From the NCBI GenBank assembly GCA_903823025.1, contig CAIJRK010000012.1, positions 1 through 32,855 of the forward strand: 32,855 bases of DNA, given 5' to 3'. The number at the start of each line of letters is the position of its first letter. Within the stretch, counting starts at the first letter, position 1. Of the stretch, positions 22,359 through 31,858 are shown in pieces. The stretch comes from an uncultured beta proteobacterium (GTDB taxonomy: Bacteria > Pseudomonadota > Gammaproteobacteria > Burkholderiales > Burkholderiaceae_C). Below the pieces are notes generated by a model. It was not told the origin of the DNA. It searched no databases and was given only the letters and a program-made list of their open reading frames with translations. A program made the translations under genes and the position numbers.

Positions 22359-24089
22359 ATGCAAGTTCTGATTGATTTTTGTGCCGCCGACACCGACCCG
22401 CGCACCGCACTGAAAGCCGCTTTTGACACACCGCGTCAAACCCTTGTGGCCCACACCATAGCTGAAGTTCGCCCGCTGCTGGACGCCGTGCAGGCCTTGT
22501 CCAATGAGGGTTTTTGGTGCGTCGGCTATGTACGTTATGAAGCCGCCCCCGCTTTTGACCCGGCCTTTCAAGTTCACGCCGCTGACGGCCCGCTGGCCTG
22601 GTTTGGGGTTTATGAACAGGCGCTGGACTGGCCTGAAGAAGACGCCCAAGCCGAGGCCGTTGTGTCGTGGCACAGCGACATCACGCGCGCCCGCTTTGAC
22701 CAACAAATGCAAGACATTCACCGCGCCATTGCCGCCGGTGAGTTGTACCAAGTCAACTACACCGCCGCGATTGAGGGGGCTTTGCAAGGCGATGCGCTGG
22801 CCCTTTTTGGGGCCATGCGACGCGCACAACCGCAAGGCTACGCGGCTTGGCTGAACACCGGGTTTGAACAAGTGCTCTCGGTGTCGCCCGAGTTGTTTTT
22901 TGACTGGCACGCGGGGCACCTTTTAACCCGCCCCATGAAAGGCACGGCGCCCCGTGGCACGGATGCCGCAGACGACGAAGCTCTGCGACAAAAACTCCTC
23001 AACTCGCCCAAAGAGCGCGCTGAAAACGTGATGATCGTGGACCTGATTCGCAACGACTTGTCGCGCGTGGCGCAACCGTTTTCAGTCAAAGTACCGTCTT
23101 TGTTTCAGATTCAAACGCTGCCGACCGTGCTGCAAATGGTGTCCGATGTCCAGGCCTTAAGCCGCGATGGCACCACGCTGGCAGACGTCTTCACGGCCCT
23201 GTTTCCGTGCGGCTCCATTACTGGCGCGCCCAAAGTGCAGGCGATGCAAATGATTCAAGCGCTGGAGCCACAGCCACGCGGCATTTACTGCGGCGCCATT
23301 GGCGTGGTGCGCCCCGGCGGCCATGCCACCTTCAATGTCGCCATCCGAACCGTGACGGTACGCGCCACCCGTGCGCGTTGCGGCATTGGCAGCGGCATTA
23401 CCGCCGATGCGACGGCTAATGACGAGTGGCAGGAGTGGCGTCACAAACGTGCTTTTCTGGAACGCGCCAGCCAGCCTTTTGAACTGCTGGAAACCCTGCG
23501 TCTTGAAGACGGTCATTGGCGTGATGCCCCGGCACACTTGGCACGTATGGCGCGGGCTGCCGCGCATTTTGGCTATCCTTTTAGGCCGCAGCAAATAGCG
23601 CAGGCCTTACAGCACTGTGTGTTGACGCATCCCAAGGGGCTGTGGCGCGTGCGCTTGCTGCTCGCGGCCCATGGCGAACCCAGTGCGCAAGTAATGGCCC
23701 TGCCGATGTCCCCGACCCATGTTGTTTTGCAACTGGGCCAGACGGCCTTTGAAGCCGCCGATAGCGAGTTTGTCCGTTTCAAAACAACGCGGCGCGCACA
23801 CTACGAGGCCGTTGCGCCCACCACTCCCGGCGTGTTTGATACGCTGCTATGGAACCGCCACGGCGAGATCACCGAATGCACGCGGGGCAATGTGGCCCTG
23901 CTGCTGCAAGGCCGCTGGGTGACACCACCCTTGCGCTGTGGTCTGCTGGATGGCATCGCACGCGCCCATTATTTGCACACGCACCGACTGGTTGAAGCCT
24001 GCGTGCGGGTTGAAGACTTGCCGCGTGTGCAGGCGCTGGCGTTTATCAACAGCCTGCGCGGCTGGCTGGACGCCCGGCTGCAGGATTGA
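22359..24089 (+). CDS. pabB: Fused aminodeoxychorismate synthase I / aminodeoxychorismate lyase (PabB-PabC)
   Basis: A 576-residue fusion for p-aminobenzoate synthesis, a folate precursor. The chorismate-binding PabB part covers about 1-370: YQVNYTAAIEG, MKGTAPRG, NVMIVDLIRNDLSRVA, and the metal-binding CGSITGAPKVQAM. The C-terminal part (about 370-576) is a class IV PLP fold like PabC, beginning FELLETLRLEDG, with the probable PLP lysine in FVRFKTTRRAHYE, then GEITECTRGNVALLL and LLDGIAR. One protein could therefore take aminated chorismate to p-aminobenzoate, with glutamine amidotransferase PabA encoded elsewhere. The stop is four bases from the convergent chemoreceptor stop. It shares the folate pathway with folE in this window. 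Confidence 0.9.
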   Translation: MQVLIDFCAADTDPRTALKAAFDTPRQTLVAHTIAEVRPLLDAVQALSNEGFWCVGYVRYEAAPAFDPAFQVHAADGPLAWFGVYEQALDWPEEDAQAEAVVSWHSDITRARFDQQMQDIHRAIAAGELYQVNYTAAIEGALQGDALALFGAMRRAQPQGYAAWLNTGFEQVLSVSPELFFDWHAGHLLTRPMKGTAPRGTDAADDEALRQKLLNSPKERAENVMIVDLIRNDLSRVAQPFSVKVPSLFQIQTLPTVLQMVSDVQALSRDGTTLADVFTALFPCGSITGAPKVQAMQMIQALEPQPRGIYCGAIGVVRPGGHATFNVAIRTVTVRATRARCGIGSGITADATANDEWQEWRHKRAFLERASQPFELLETLRLEDGHWRDAPAHLARMARAAAHFGYPFRPQQIAQALQHCVLTHPKGLWRVRLLLAAHGEPSAQVMALPMSPTHVVLQLGQTAFEAADSEFVRFKTTRRAHYEAVAPTTPGVFDTLLWNRHGEITECTRGNVALLLQGRWVTPPLRCGLLDGIARAHYLHTHRLVEACVRVEDLPRVQALAFINSLRGWLDARLQD

Positions 24090-24093
24090 AGAA

Positions 24094-25701
24094 TCAAGTA
24101 AGGCGTATCAACGGCGCCTTGTTTTCTTCAAAGTGGCTGACTGTCGAGCTGGCGTTTATCTCCAGTTTGAAGCCACTCACTACGCGCGCCAGATTAGCCG
24201 CCATGTTGTTCAACGATGCGGTGGCGGCGGCCTCCTCTTCAACTAGGGCTGCGTTTTGCTGCGTCACCGTGTCCATCTGCGCGATGGCTTGGTTGACTTG
24301 CGCAATGCCCGCGCTTTGCTCGCTGCTGGCAGCGGTGATTTCGCCCATGATGTCGGTCACGCGCTGGATGCTGGTCACCACTTGCTGCATGGTGCTCCCG
24401 GCCTGCGTGACCAATGCACTGCCGGTCTCAACGTTGCTGACTGAATGATCAATCAGTGTTTTTATTTCACGGGCGGCAGCGGCGCTGCGCTGGGCCAGAC
24501 TTCGGACTTCAGTGGCCACCACTGCAAAACCACGGCCTTGCTCGCCCGCGCGCGCCGCCTCCACGGCCGCATTCAAAGCCAGAATGTTGGTCTGAAAAGC
24601 AATGCCGTCAATCACGCTGATGATGTCAACAATTCTTTTTGACGAGGTGTTGATAGCGCCCATGGTGCTCACCACTTGCGCCACCACATCCCCGCCTTTG
24701 ATGGCGATTGCTGTCGCCGATTGAGCCAACACATTGGCTTGCTGCGCGTTGTCGGCATTTTGTTTGACGGTGCTGGTCAGCTCCTCCATTGACGATGCCG
24801 TTTCTTGAAGTGAACTGGCTTGCAGTTCAGTGCGCGACGACAAATCCTGATTTCCCGCTGCGATCTGGCTGGACGCGCTCGCCATGCTGTCGGTGCCGCT
24901 GCGCACTTGTTGCACGGTCTTGAGCAAACTGGCGTTCATGTCTTTCAAGGCACGCATCAATTCGCCGGTTTCATCCGTTGAATCCACGCTGATGTCTGTG
25001 CTCAAATCGCCGTCAGCCACGCGACGCGCCACCTGTACCGCGTTATCCAGCGGCTGCGTGATGCTGCGGGTAATGGCCCAGGCCAGCACGCCACCCACCA
25101 CCACGGCCACAGCGGCACTCAGCATTAACCAATAACTCAAGCGCTCAGCGGCCTCTGTGGCGTGTTGAATAAAGTCTTGTTCCACCACTTGTTGCAGCTC
25201 AACCAACTTGTTGATCTCGGCCAGCACTTGTTGATAAACCGGGTCAATGCGGGTGGCAAGAATGCGGGCGACGCCTTCGCTGTCAAAAGCCAGCGCCTGG
25301 GCAATCGCCTCTTTCGTGGGTCGCTCCAGGTCTTTGTCGAGCCGGGCAATCGTTGCAAAGATGGTTTTTTCCGTCTCGGTGATGCCCATTGCCATCAATT
25401 GATCACGCGCTTCAGAAAATCGCTGACGATGCAGTTTGAGTTTTTCCTCTTCCGCACTCATCGCGCTAACCTCGGCTTGCAAGCTGATGCTGCGAATGGA
25501 GATCACGCCTTCAAGCTGCTCGCTCTTCATGGTGGTGGTCAAGCGCACTTTGGCGCTGACGGCGGCCAATCCTTCAAACAAATGTGTCCTGTTTTGGGCA
25601 CTGCGCACCGTATCGCCCACCACCACAGCGATGAGCAGCGCCAGCACAAGGCCAAAACCCAGTCTCAAACGCAGACCAATGCGCAATTTATTCAAATACA
25701 T
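24094..25701 (-). CDS. Methyl-accepting chemotaxis protein
   Basis: A 535-residue chemoreceptor. TM1 is at about 13-30, followed by a four-helix-bundle periplasmic sensor (about 31-190), TM2 at 191-210, HAMP at 211-265, and a long signalling coiled coil. The hairpin tip is conserved: [27 protein letters not shown]. Methylation-type glutamine and glutamate pairs flank it ([14 protein letters not shown]). It lacks the C-terminal NWETF pentapeptide that docks CheR in enteric receptors and ends PLIRLT instead. A secreted Cache-domain protein gene lies 14 bases upstream in the same operon and may supply ligand sensing. Confidence 0.92.
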   Translation of the reverse strand: MYLNKLRIGLRLRLGFGLVLALLIAVVVGDTVRSAQNRTHLFEGLAAVSAKVRLTTTMKSEQLEGVISIRSISLQAEVSAMSAEEEKLKLHRQRFSEARDQLMAMGITETEKTIFATIARLDKDLERPTKEAIAQALAFDSEGVARILATRIDPVYQQVLAEINKLVELQQVVEQDFIQHATEAAERLSYWLMLSAAVAVVVGGVLAWAITRSITQPLDNAVQVARRVADGDLSTDISVDSTDETGELMRALKDMNASLLKTVQQVRSGTDSMASASSQIAAGNQDLSSRTELQASSLQETASSMEELTSTVKQNADNAQQANVLAQSATAIAIKGGDVVAQVVSTMGAINTSSKRIVDIISVIDGIAFQTNILALNAAVEAARAGEQGRGFAVVATEVRSLAQRSAAAAREIKTLIDHSVSNVETGSALVTQAGSTMQQVVTSIQRVTDIMGEITAASSEQSAGIAQVNQAIAQMDTVTQQNAALVEEEAAATASLNNMAANLARVVSGFKLEINASSTVSHFEENKAPLIRLT

Positions 25702-25715
25702 GGAAATAACGGGTT

Positions 25716-26171
25716 TTATTTGTAAATGCCGACGCCAATCAACACGTCATCCACTTTTTCAACATAAGTGGACTTGTCCTCGACTGTTTTAGTCGCGGCA
25801 TTGGGCCACTTGTAATCGAACCAGCCGGATCCTTTTTGAGCGACAGCAATCAGGCCTTTGACAATATAGACGCCATCCACGTCCTTGATTTCAAGCAGGT
25901 TTTTGCCGATCAAGCGAGGGTTGGCACCGTGCGCCTGGTTGATCCCCTTCATGTCGTACACCATGATGTACAGATCACGGTCTTTGAATTGACCGGTCGG
26001 GCTGCTGATTTCAGCAAAGGCTTTTTCTTTGCCATTGGCTTTGACAAAAGCAACCCCTTTTTTAACCATCGCGACCGCTTCTTCAGCGGTGCCCTTGTCG
26101 GCGGCCAAGGCCACCCCGTTCAAAGCTAGAACGCACAAACCGACCACAAGGCCTTTAAACAAAGTTTTCAT
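25716..26171 (-). CDS. Secreted single-Cache-domain protein
   Basis: A 151-residue protein. A signal peptide ([25 protein letters not shown]) is followed by one small Cache domain of the sCache_2 type: [25 protein letters not shown], then [35 protein letters not shown] and GWFDYKWPN, the conserved aromatic end. Cache domains bind small organic ligands outside the cell. The ATG at 26171 is preferred because AAGGTG lies seven bases before it and the signal peptide starts there. It is 14 bases ahead of the chemoreceptor gene. With no membrane anchor or signalling domain of its own, it probably presents a ligand to that receptor. Confidence 0.85.
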   Translation of the reverse strand: MKTLFKGLVVGLCVLALNGVALAADKGTAEEAVAMVKKGVAFVKANGKEKAFAEISSPTGQFKDRDLYIMVYDMKGINQAHGANPRLIGKNLLEIKDVDGVYIVKGLIAVAQKGSGWFDYKWPNAATKTVEDKSTYVEKVDDVLIGVGIYK

Positions 26172-26416
26172 TTTTAACACCTTAAAAAAACAGATTGGAA
26201 CAGATTGACACAGCACCAAAAAGCGCCCGCAGCTTACTTGATAAATCCGAATTAGCCTTCATCACAACTTTTAAGCTGTTCACGGATGTTATGCACTTTC
26301 CAATGGAAAAGAAAATTGGCAAAGCGGCTCTTTAGTCGGAAAGATCGGCTTCCTGTGTGGAATATCAGCTGTTCAGTGCAAAAATTTCAATGCGAAAGAT
26401 GCTTGAATCTGCCCGT
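26172..26416. other. Intergenic region between creA and the Cache gene
   Basis: This 245-base stretch must hold the promoter of the minus-strand Cache-chemoreceptor operon and the 3' end of creA. I see AAGGTG as the ribosome-binding site of the Cache gene. On the minus strand there is an imperfect FNR-like site, TTCGG-ATTT-ATCAA (26251-26238), but no good -10 lies 36 bases on (TGCTGT). No gene, repeat or clear terminator is visible. Confidence 0.35.
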
Positions 26417-26884
26417 TTACTTCACCGGTATCGGCTGCGAAGCGGGCACGGCCACGGCCGTCACGCTGTTTTTCGGGCTGCCATCAATCAGCTTGTCGGA
26501 ATACACCAGATAGACCAGCGTATTGCGTTTGCTGTCCACCATGCGCACCACGCGCACTTGCTTGAACAGAATGGATGAGCGGGCGCTAAACACTTCGTCT
26601 TGTGCCGCGATTTTTCCCTTGAACGAGATCGGGCCGACTTGGCGGCAAGCTACGGCGGCGTCAGACGTGTTTTCAGCTAACCCCAAGGCACCTTTGTAGC
26701 CGCCGGTTTTGGCGTGTGACAAATAGCAGGCTACGCCGCCCACTTCAGGGTCATCAAATACTTCCACCACAATTTTGTCGTTGGGGCTTAACAGTTTGAA
26801 TGTGGTGCTGACATCACCGACGGTTTCGGCCAAAGCGCCCAACGAGGTGGTCAGTACAAAGGCGAGCGTGATTAAATGTTTCAT
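26417..26884 (-). CDS. creA: CreA family periplasmic protein
   Basis: A 155-residue secreted protein. A signal peptide (MKHLITLAFVLTTSLGALAE) is followed by the CreA family body: VGDVSTTFKLLSPNDKIVVEVFDDPEVGGVACYLSHAKTGG, then SDAAVACRQVGPI and SILFKQVRVVRMVDSKRNTLVYLVYSDKLIDGSPKNSV. Two conserved cysteines, in GVACYLS and VACRQVG, probably form a disulfide. The family is widespread in Proteobacteria and its function is unknown; in Escherichia coli it lies beside creBCD. Here no creBCD genes are nearby. The ATG at 26884 is used rather than the TTG just before it. Confidence 0.88.
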   Translation of the reverse strand: MKHLITLAFVLTTSLGALAETVGDVSTTFKLLSPNDKIVVEVFDDPEVGGVACYLSHAKTGGYKGALGLAENTSDAAVACRQVGPISFKGKIAAQDEVFSARSSILFKQVRVVRMVDSKRNTLVYLVYSDKLIDGSPKNSVTAVAVPASQPIPVK

Positions 26885-26989
26885 CAAAATTTTGCGTGAA
26901 ACCCCGATTTTCAGACCGGGGAGGTCGAGCGTGGAATGTGGGGCATTCTTTGCTTTGGTGGCGTACCTGTCACGTCCGTGTGTGCCACC

Positions 26990-27105
26990 TGTAAATAACC
27001 CTGACTTTGCAGTACCGGGGAGAAATGCTTGCTACCCAAAAATCTGTTTTTCAGCAGTCAACCCTGACAGGCAGGGTGACATGGATGCCTCTTGTCTCTT
27101 GCTAC
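26990..27105 (+). ncRNA. Candidate structured leader upstream of nrdJ
   Basis: The 290 bases before nrdJ contain a strong hairpin at 27057-27080, GTCA-A-CCCTG with CAGGGTGAC around a five-base loop, and similar CTTGCTAC segments at about 27029 and 27099. No cobalamin riboswitch box was recognised. A conserved RNA called the nrdJ motif has been described upstream of nrdJ in Betaproteobacteria, and this could be an instance, but I cannot confirm the consensus here. The FNR-type promoter at 27106-27147 would start transcription downstream of this hairpin, so a second, upstream promoter would be needed for it to be transcribed. Confidence 0.3.
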
Positions 27106-27147
27106 TTGCACTGCATCAAGGATTGTTAAGACCCGCCGCTGTACCAT
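27106..27147 (+). promoter_or_regulatory. FNR-type class II promoter of nrdJ
   Basis: TTGCA-CTGC-ATCAA at 27106-27119 is followed by TACCAT at 27142, exactly 36 bases from the first base of the box. The predicted transcript start is near 27154, 21 bases before the ATG. Class II ribonucleotide reductase works without oxygen and is under ANR/DNR control in Pseudomonas aeruginosa, so FNR-type control fits. Confidence 0.55.
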
Positions 27148-27174
27148 TTCCAGCGCACTTTTAAGGAATCCGTG

Positions 27175-30100
27175 ATGTCGCAAAAAAACTCTGAACGAAT
27201 GCAAAAACCGCTTGCAAAAGCCCTACCCCCGCAACAAATCAGCCAAGAAGTGTTGCTTGAAAAATACAGCAAGGGGAACGAGAAAACAATTCTTGATGTC
27301 AATCAACGGGTTGCGCGTGCATTGGCTGACATCGAATCACCAGCGCATCATAAACAATGGGAAGCCAAATTCTTGCAAGCCTTGCAAAACGGGTTTTTGC
27401 CCGCCGGACGCATCCAATCTGCCGCTGGCACCGATCTGGCGGCTACGCTGATCAATTGTTTTGTGCAACCCGTGGGTGACTCCATTTCCCACATGGAAGA
27501 GGGTCACCCCGGCATCTACACCGCGCTCACCGAAGCTGCTGAAACCATGCGCCGTGGCGGTGGCGTGGGCTATGACTTCTCACGCATCCGACCGCGTGGC
27601 GCATGGGTCGGCAGCACGCAAAGCAGCGCCTCAGGCCCGGTAAGTTACATGCGCGTGTTTGACCGCTCCTGCGAAACAGTCGAATCCGCCGGGGCAAGGC
27701 GTGGCGCACAAATGGGCGTGTTGCGCTGCGATCACCCGGACATTGAAGAATTCATTCACGCCAAAGACACTGGCGATTTGAAAAACTTCAACATTTCCGT
27801 GGGGGTTAGCGACGCCTTTATGGAAGCGGTGCAACAAGACGGCGAGTTCACGCTGGTTCATCGGGCTGAACCGGGCACAGCCCAAAAAGCGGCAGGCGCT
27901 TACCAGGACAAAGACAGCGGATTGTGGGTTTACCGCCGATTGCAAGCGCGTGCGTTGTGGGATCAAATCATGCGCTCCACCTATGATCACGCCGAACCGG
28001 GTGTTTTGTTTCTGGACCACATCAACCGCGACAACAACTTGTCGTATTGCGAAACCATTGCCAGCACCAATCCTTGCGTCACCGCCGACACGTGGGTGAT
28101 GACAGCGGACGGTGCCCGCCAAGTCAATGACCTCATTGGCGAAGCGTTCGTGGCCCTTGTGGATGGCAAACCGCATCATACGGAATCCGACGGCTTTTTT
28201 GCCACCGGCGTTAAACCGGTTCGCCGCTTGCGCACGCAGGAAGGGCATTCTTTGCGCCTGACCGATGACCACCCGGTGCGCCGCGTGGTGCAACGCACGC
28301 GCTACCTGGTTCACAGCGACTGGTGTGCGGCAGGCGACCTGGTGCCGGGCGATGAAATCGTACTCAATGATCACCGTGGACTGGCAGGCTGGGAGGGGCC
28401 GCACACCGCCGAAGAAGGCTACCTTCTGGGACTGCTCATCGGCGACGGTTACCTGTCCCAAGAGAAAGCAATTTTGTCGGTCTGGGCACCGGAACTGCGC
28501 GTGGTCGGCAGCGACGTGCACACGGAAAGCCACAGCGCCAGCGGCATCATGCAAGCGGCAGAACAAGCGATGAGCACCCTGTCGCATCGCAGTGATTTTT
28601 GCGGTTGGCAGCGCCCGATTTCAGCCCGGGGTGAATGTCGGATGGCGTCTGTTGCGCTACGCAATCTGGCTTTCAAACTCGGCGCGACCCCCAAGCGCAA
28701 GACCCTCACGGCGCAAATGGAAGCCTGTTCTTCGGACTTCTGCCGCAGCCTGCTGCGCGGCCTGTTTGATGCCGATGGGTCAGTGCAGGGATCGCAAGAC
28801 AAAGGGGTGAGCGTGCGCCTGAGTCAAGCGGACATTGGCTTGCTTGAGGCAACCCAGCGCATTCTTTTACGCCTAGGCATGGCCAGCACGATTTACCGCG
28901 AGCGCCGCCCTGCCGGATTCGTCTTATTACCGGATGGCCAAGGTGGTCAACGTGACTATCCGCAGCAAGCTCAGCATGAACTGGTGGTCAGTGGTGATAA
29001 TCTGACTTTTTTCGCGGATCGCATCGGGTTTGCCGACACGGCCAAGTCCGAGCGACTGGCCTTCCTGTTGACCCAATACAAACGGTGTTTGAACCGTGAG
29101 CGTTTTGTGGCCACCGTGGCGTCGATTGACGACGATGGCATTGAACCGGTCTTTGACGTCACCGTCGCCGATGTCCACGCGTTCGACGCCAATGGCCTGC
29201 TCGTGCATAACTGCGCCGAGCAGCCACTTCCCCCTTACGGCTGCTGCTGCCTCGGCTCCATTGACTTGACCCGTTTCATAGAAAACCCCTTTGAAGACAA
29301 TGCCCACTTTGACCGTGACGCATTTGCCGAAGTCGCGCGCGTGGCGACCCGCATGTTGGACAACGTGCTGGACGTGACCGTGTGGCCGCTGCCGCAACAG
29401 CAAGAAGAAGCCCGCAGCAAACGCCGCGTGGGGCTGGGTCACACCGGCCTGGGCGATGCGCTGATCATGCTCAACCTGCGTTACGACACGCCAGAGGCGC
29501 GTGACATGGCGAAAGAAATTTCCGAATTGATGCGCGACACCGCCTACGAGGCCTCGGTTGAACTGGCCCGCGAGCGCGGTGCTTTCCCGCTGTTTAACGC
29601 CGATCTGTACCTCAACAAACAAACCTTTGCTTCGCGCTTGCCCCCCGCCCTGAAAGAACGCATTCGCACCCACGGCCTTCGCAATTCGCACCTGCTGTCG
29701 ATTGCACCGACCGGCACCATCAGCCTCGCTTTTGCCGACAACGCCAGCAACGGCATCGAACCGGCGTTCAGCTGGCGTTACACCCGCAAAAAACGGATGC
29801 CTAACGGGAGTTTCAAAGAATACGCAGTCGAAGATCACGCCTGGCGTCTTTATCGCCACCTGCGCGGAGAAGAGGCGGCGCTGACGCCCGCTTTTGTCAC
29901 GGCGCTGGAGATGAGCGCGCAAGCCCATGAAGCCATGGTGGCCGCCGTCGCGCCTTTTATTGATACAGCCATTTCAAAAACCGTCAACGTGCCAGCGGAT
30001 TATCCTTATGACGACTTTCAGCACTTGTATAGGCAGGCATGGCAATCGGGATTGAAAGGCTTGGCCACGTACCGGCCTAATTCAATACTGGGGTCGGTGC

Positions 30101-31215
30101 TGAGCCTGACGCCCACGTCTGCGCCTGCCCCGGCAGCGCCTTTGCAGATTGACAGCGCCAATCAACGTTTGTTTCTGGAACGACTGCCCGCCCCCGTGCT
30201 TTCCTCTCTACGTTGGCCAAGTCGGCCAGAATTACCAGCGGGCAACCCGGCCTGGACCTTCATGGTTCACCATCCTTTTGGGGATTTCGCGCTGTTCGTG
30301 GGCGAACTCGCCCCTGAAGAAGGTAGCGCACCACAACCCTTTGAAGTCTGGGTGAATGGCGCCGAACAACCGCGCGGTTTGGGCGCACTCGCCAAAACGC
30401 TTTCCATGGATTTGCGTGCCAACGACCCCGCGTGGCTGCAACTCAAATTGGACGCCTTGTCCACCGTGGCCGAAGAACACGCGTTTGAAATGCCGTTCCC
30501 CCCTCACGGGGAACTGCGTTTGTTTCCCGGCGTGGTGGCCGCCACGGCTGCGGTGATTCGCTGGCGTTGCGACCAGCTCAAAGCGCTGGCCGACACCGAT
30601 ACGAAGGTGCCTACCCCCGTGATGGACGCCATGTTCAGCCGGGGCGAGCCACAAACCGGCCCGTCTGGCACACTGGCCTGGACCGTGGATGTGGACAACC
30701 CCGCCACAGGCGAAGCTTTCACCGTCACACTCAAAGAGGTCAATTTGCCCGGCCATGACGGCGCTTTGGTCACGCGGCCTTGCGCGGTCGGGTTTTCAGG
30801 CAACTACCCGCGTGCCCTTGATGGCTTGGCCCGACTGCTGTCGCTAGACATGCGCGTGATTGATCCGGCCTGGATCGGCATGAAGTTGCGCAAGTTGCTC
30901 AACTACGCTGAACCCTTGGGGCATTTCATGGCCTTTGTGCCGGGCTTGCCGCATGGCGAACGCCGTCAGCAAACGTGGCCGTCCACGGTGGCTTACGTGG
31001 CGCGTCTCATCATTCACCGCTACGCGATGCTGGGCGTGCTGGACGAGGAAGGCTTCCCGCTGCGTGAAATGGGCGTACTCGACACGCCCAAAAATCAGAC
31101 GACACCGAGCACCATGGCGGGCAAAGTTTGCCCAGAGTGCGGCAACCCCACGGTTATTCACAAAGACGGCTGTGATTTCTGTACCGCTTGTGGCTATGTA
31201 GGACAGTGCGGGTGA
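27175..31215 (+). CDS. nrdJ: Class II ribonucleotide reductase NrdJ with intein
   Basis: A 1346-residue precursor of the adenosylcobalamin-dependent ribonucleotide reductase, which makes deoxyribonucleotides with or without oxygen. The N-extein is 300 residues ([38 protein letters not shown]). The C-extein is 667 residues and starts at the predicted radical cysteine in C-A-E-Q-P. The spliced enzyme would be about 967 residues. Finger-loop motifs follow ([24 protein letters not shown]). The C-terminal third carries two related modules (about residues 1022-1145 and 1160-1300) and then a zinc-ribbon tail, CPECG...CDFCTACG. The ATG at 27175 has AAGGA upstream; a GTG directly before it is less likely. 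A strong terminator follows at 31379. Confidence 0.93.
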   Translation: MSQKNSERMQKPLAKALPPQQISQEVLLEKYSKGNEKTILDVNQRVARALADIESPAHHKQWEAKFLQALQNGFLPAGRIQSAAGTDLAATLINCFVQPVGDSISHMEEGHPGIYTALTEAAETMRRGGGVGYDFSRIRPRGAWVGSTQSSASGPVSYMRVFDRSCETVESAGARRGAQMGVLRCDHPDIEEFIHAKDTGDLKNFNISVGVSDAFMEAVQQDGEFTLVHRAEPGTAQKAAGAYQDKDSGLWVYRRLQARALWDQIMRSTYDHAEPGVLFLDHINRDNNLSYCETIASTNPCVTADTWVMTADGARQVNDLIGEAFVALVDGKPHHTESDGFFATGVKPVRRLRTQEGHSLRLTDDHPVRRVVQRTRYLVHSDWCAAGDLVPGDEIVLNDHRGLAGWEGPHTAEEGYLLGLLIGDGYLSQEKAILSVWAPELRVVGSDVHTESHSASGIMQAAEQAMSTLSHRSDFCGWQRPISARGECRMASVALRNLAFKLGATPKRKTLTAQMEACSSDFCRSLLRGLFDADGSVQGSQDKGVSVRLSQADIGLLEATQRILLRLGMASTIYRERRPAGFVLLPDGQGGQRDYPQQAQHELVVSGDNLTFFADRIGFADTAKSERLAFLLTQYKRCLNRERFVATVASIDDDGIEPVFDVTVADVHAFDANGLLVHNCAEQPLPPYGCCCLGSIDLTRFIENPFEDNAHFDRDAFAEVARVATRMLDNVLDVTVWPLPQQQEEARSKRRVGLGHTGLGDALIMLNLRYDTPEARDMAKEISELMRDTAYEASVELARERGAFPLFNADLYLNKQTFASRLPPALKERIRTHGLRNSHLLSIAPTGTISLAFADNASNGIEPAFSWRYTRKKRMPNGSFKEYAVEDHAWRLYRHLRGEEAALTPAFVTALEMSAQAHEAMVAAVAPFIDTAISKTVNVPADYPYDDFQHLYRQAWQSGLKGLATYRPNSILGSVLSLTPTSAPAPAAPLQIDSANQRLFLERLPAPVLSSLRWPSRPELPAGNPAWTFMVHHPFGDFALFVGELAPEEGSAPQPFEVWVNGAEQPRGLGALAKTLSMDLRANDPAWLQLKLDALSTVAEEHAFEMPFPPHGELRLFPGVVAATAAVIRWRCDQLKALADTDTKVPTPVMDAMFSRGEPQTGPSGTLAWTVDVDNPATGEAFTVTLKEVNLPGHDGALVTRPCAVGFSGNYPRALDGLARLLSLDMRVIDPAWIGMKLRKLLNYAEPLGHFMAFVPGLPHGERRQQTWPSTVAYVARLIIHRYAMLGVLDEEGFPLREMGVLDTPKNQTTPSTMAGKVCPECGNPTVIHKDGCDFCTACGYVGQCG
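28075..29211 (+). other. Intein with LAGLIDADG homing endonuclease inside NrdJ
   Basis: A 379-residue intein in frame. It begins with Cys (block [14 protein letters not shown]), has the block B histidine at residue 66 in LTDDHPV, and ends with block [17 protein letters not shown] and block G LLVHN, with terminal His-Asn before the +1 Cys of the C-extein. All canonical splicing residues are present, so it should be active. The two endonuclease motifs are [10 protein letters not shown] (117-126) and [10 protein letters not shown] (226-235), both with the acidic catalytic residue. It is therefore a full-length rather than a mini-intein and may still be mobile. Extein junctions are STNP before and CAEQ after. 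Confidence 0.95.
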
Positions 31216-31242
31216 GTGTTGAAATTGATGGGTGAGTTGACG

Positions 31243-31277
31243 CATAAGTCGCAACTTGACCCCCATAAGTCGCGACT
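31243..31277. repeat. Short direct repeat after nrdJ
   Basis: CATAAGTCGCAACT (31243-31256) and CATAAGTCGCGACT (31264-31277) differ by one base and start 21 bases apart. They lie between the nrdJ stop and its terminator. There are only two copies and no known role. Confidence 0.4.
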
Positions 31278-31378
31278 AACCATGACTGGGGTCTCCCCCT
31301 AACATGGGACTTTTCTCCCCCGAACGTTAAGGGTGTTCGTTGAAAATCATAAAGGCAATTCTTCAAGATGTCTTGTTC

Positions 31379-31409
31379 AAGCCTGCCTCAATTCGAGGCA
31401 GGCTTTTTT
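31379..31409 (+). terminator. Rho-independent terminator of nrdJ
   Basis: GCCTGCCTC and GAGGCAGGC form a perfect nine-base-pair, GC-rich stem with loop AATTC, preceded by AA and followed by six T. This is a textbook intrinsic terminator for the plus-strand nrdJ transcript, 164 bases after the stop. Confidence 0.9.
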
Positions 31410-31858
31410 ACGTGTGCCCAGAATGAGAGCACATCCTACGGATGAAAGTCAATTGGATGATTTTTGGTGCCGTTCAGCAGCCGTTCGCGGCGATCAGCTT
31501 CGTGCCCAAAGCGGCCTGTCATCGCAGGCTGAACCTGCCATTCGGACGACGTGCCAGCCACGTTGCACACGATAAATATCTTGTTAAGGCATCTTTGGCC
31601 CAGATCCACGTCTGGGAATTCTTCATCGAGATGGTGAGTGCGCAGGTTCTATTCTGGGACACCAAGCAAATGGAGGTCACTGGAAAGTCCACCAATGCTG
31701 AAGCCCACATCAAAAACATTGCCTAAACAAAATGTAGTGTTTTTTAGCACAAGAAGTTATTTGGGTGTTTCGATCTTTGATTGGTCAATCTTTGGTTTTG
31801 CATCCCGCTGACGATGAACCTCTTTCAACGGGGACAACTGGACATGACACTTGACCTT
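31410..31858. other. Stretch without a recognisable gene between nrdJ and the IS5 element
   Basis: About 450 bases. One plus-strand frame at 31442-31726 could encode 94 residues (MKVNWMIFGAVQQPF... ending NAEAHIKNIA), but it has no good ribosome-binding site, no recognisable domain and unremarkable composition. It may be a remnant or chance frame. From about 31727 to the IS5 left end the DNA is AT-richer and shows no gene. The area separates nrdJ from mobile elements and may be a decayed insertion zone. Confidence 0.3.

Noticed and set aside
26238..26251. FNR-like site before the Cache-chemoreceptor operon
   Set aside because: The left half on the coding strand is TTCGG, not TTG-like, and the hexamer at the fixed distance (TGCTGT) is poor.
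26885..27174. Cobalamin riboswitch before the adenosylcobalamin-dependent reductase
   Set aside because: The conserved B12 box and core helices were looked for and not seen.
31442..31726. 94-residue plus-strand reading frame after nrdJ
   Set aside because: No ribosome-binding site, no recognisable domain, and it sits in a likely decayed insertion zone. Kept only as part of the gap description.
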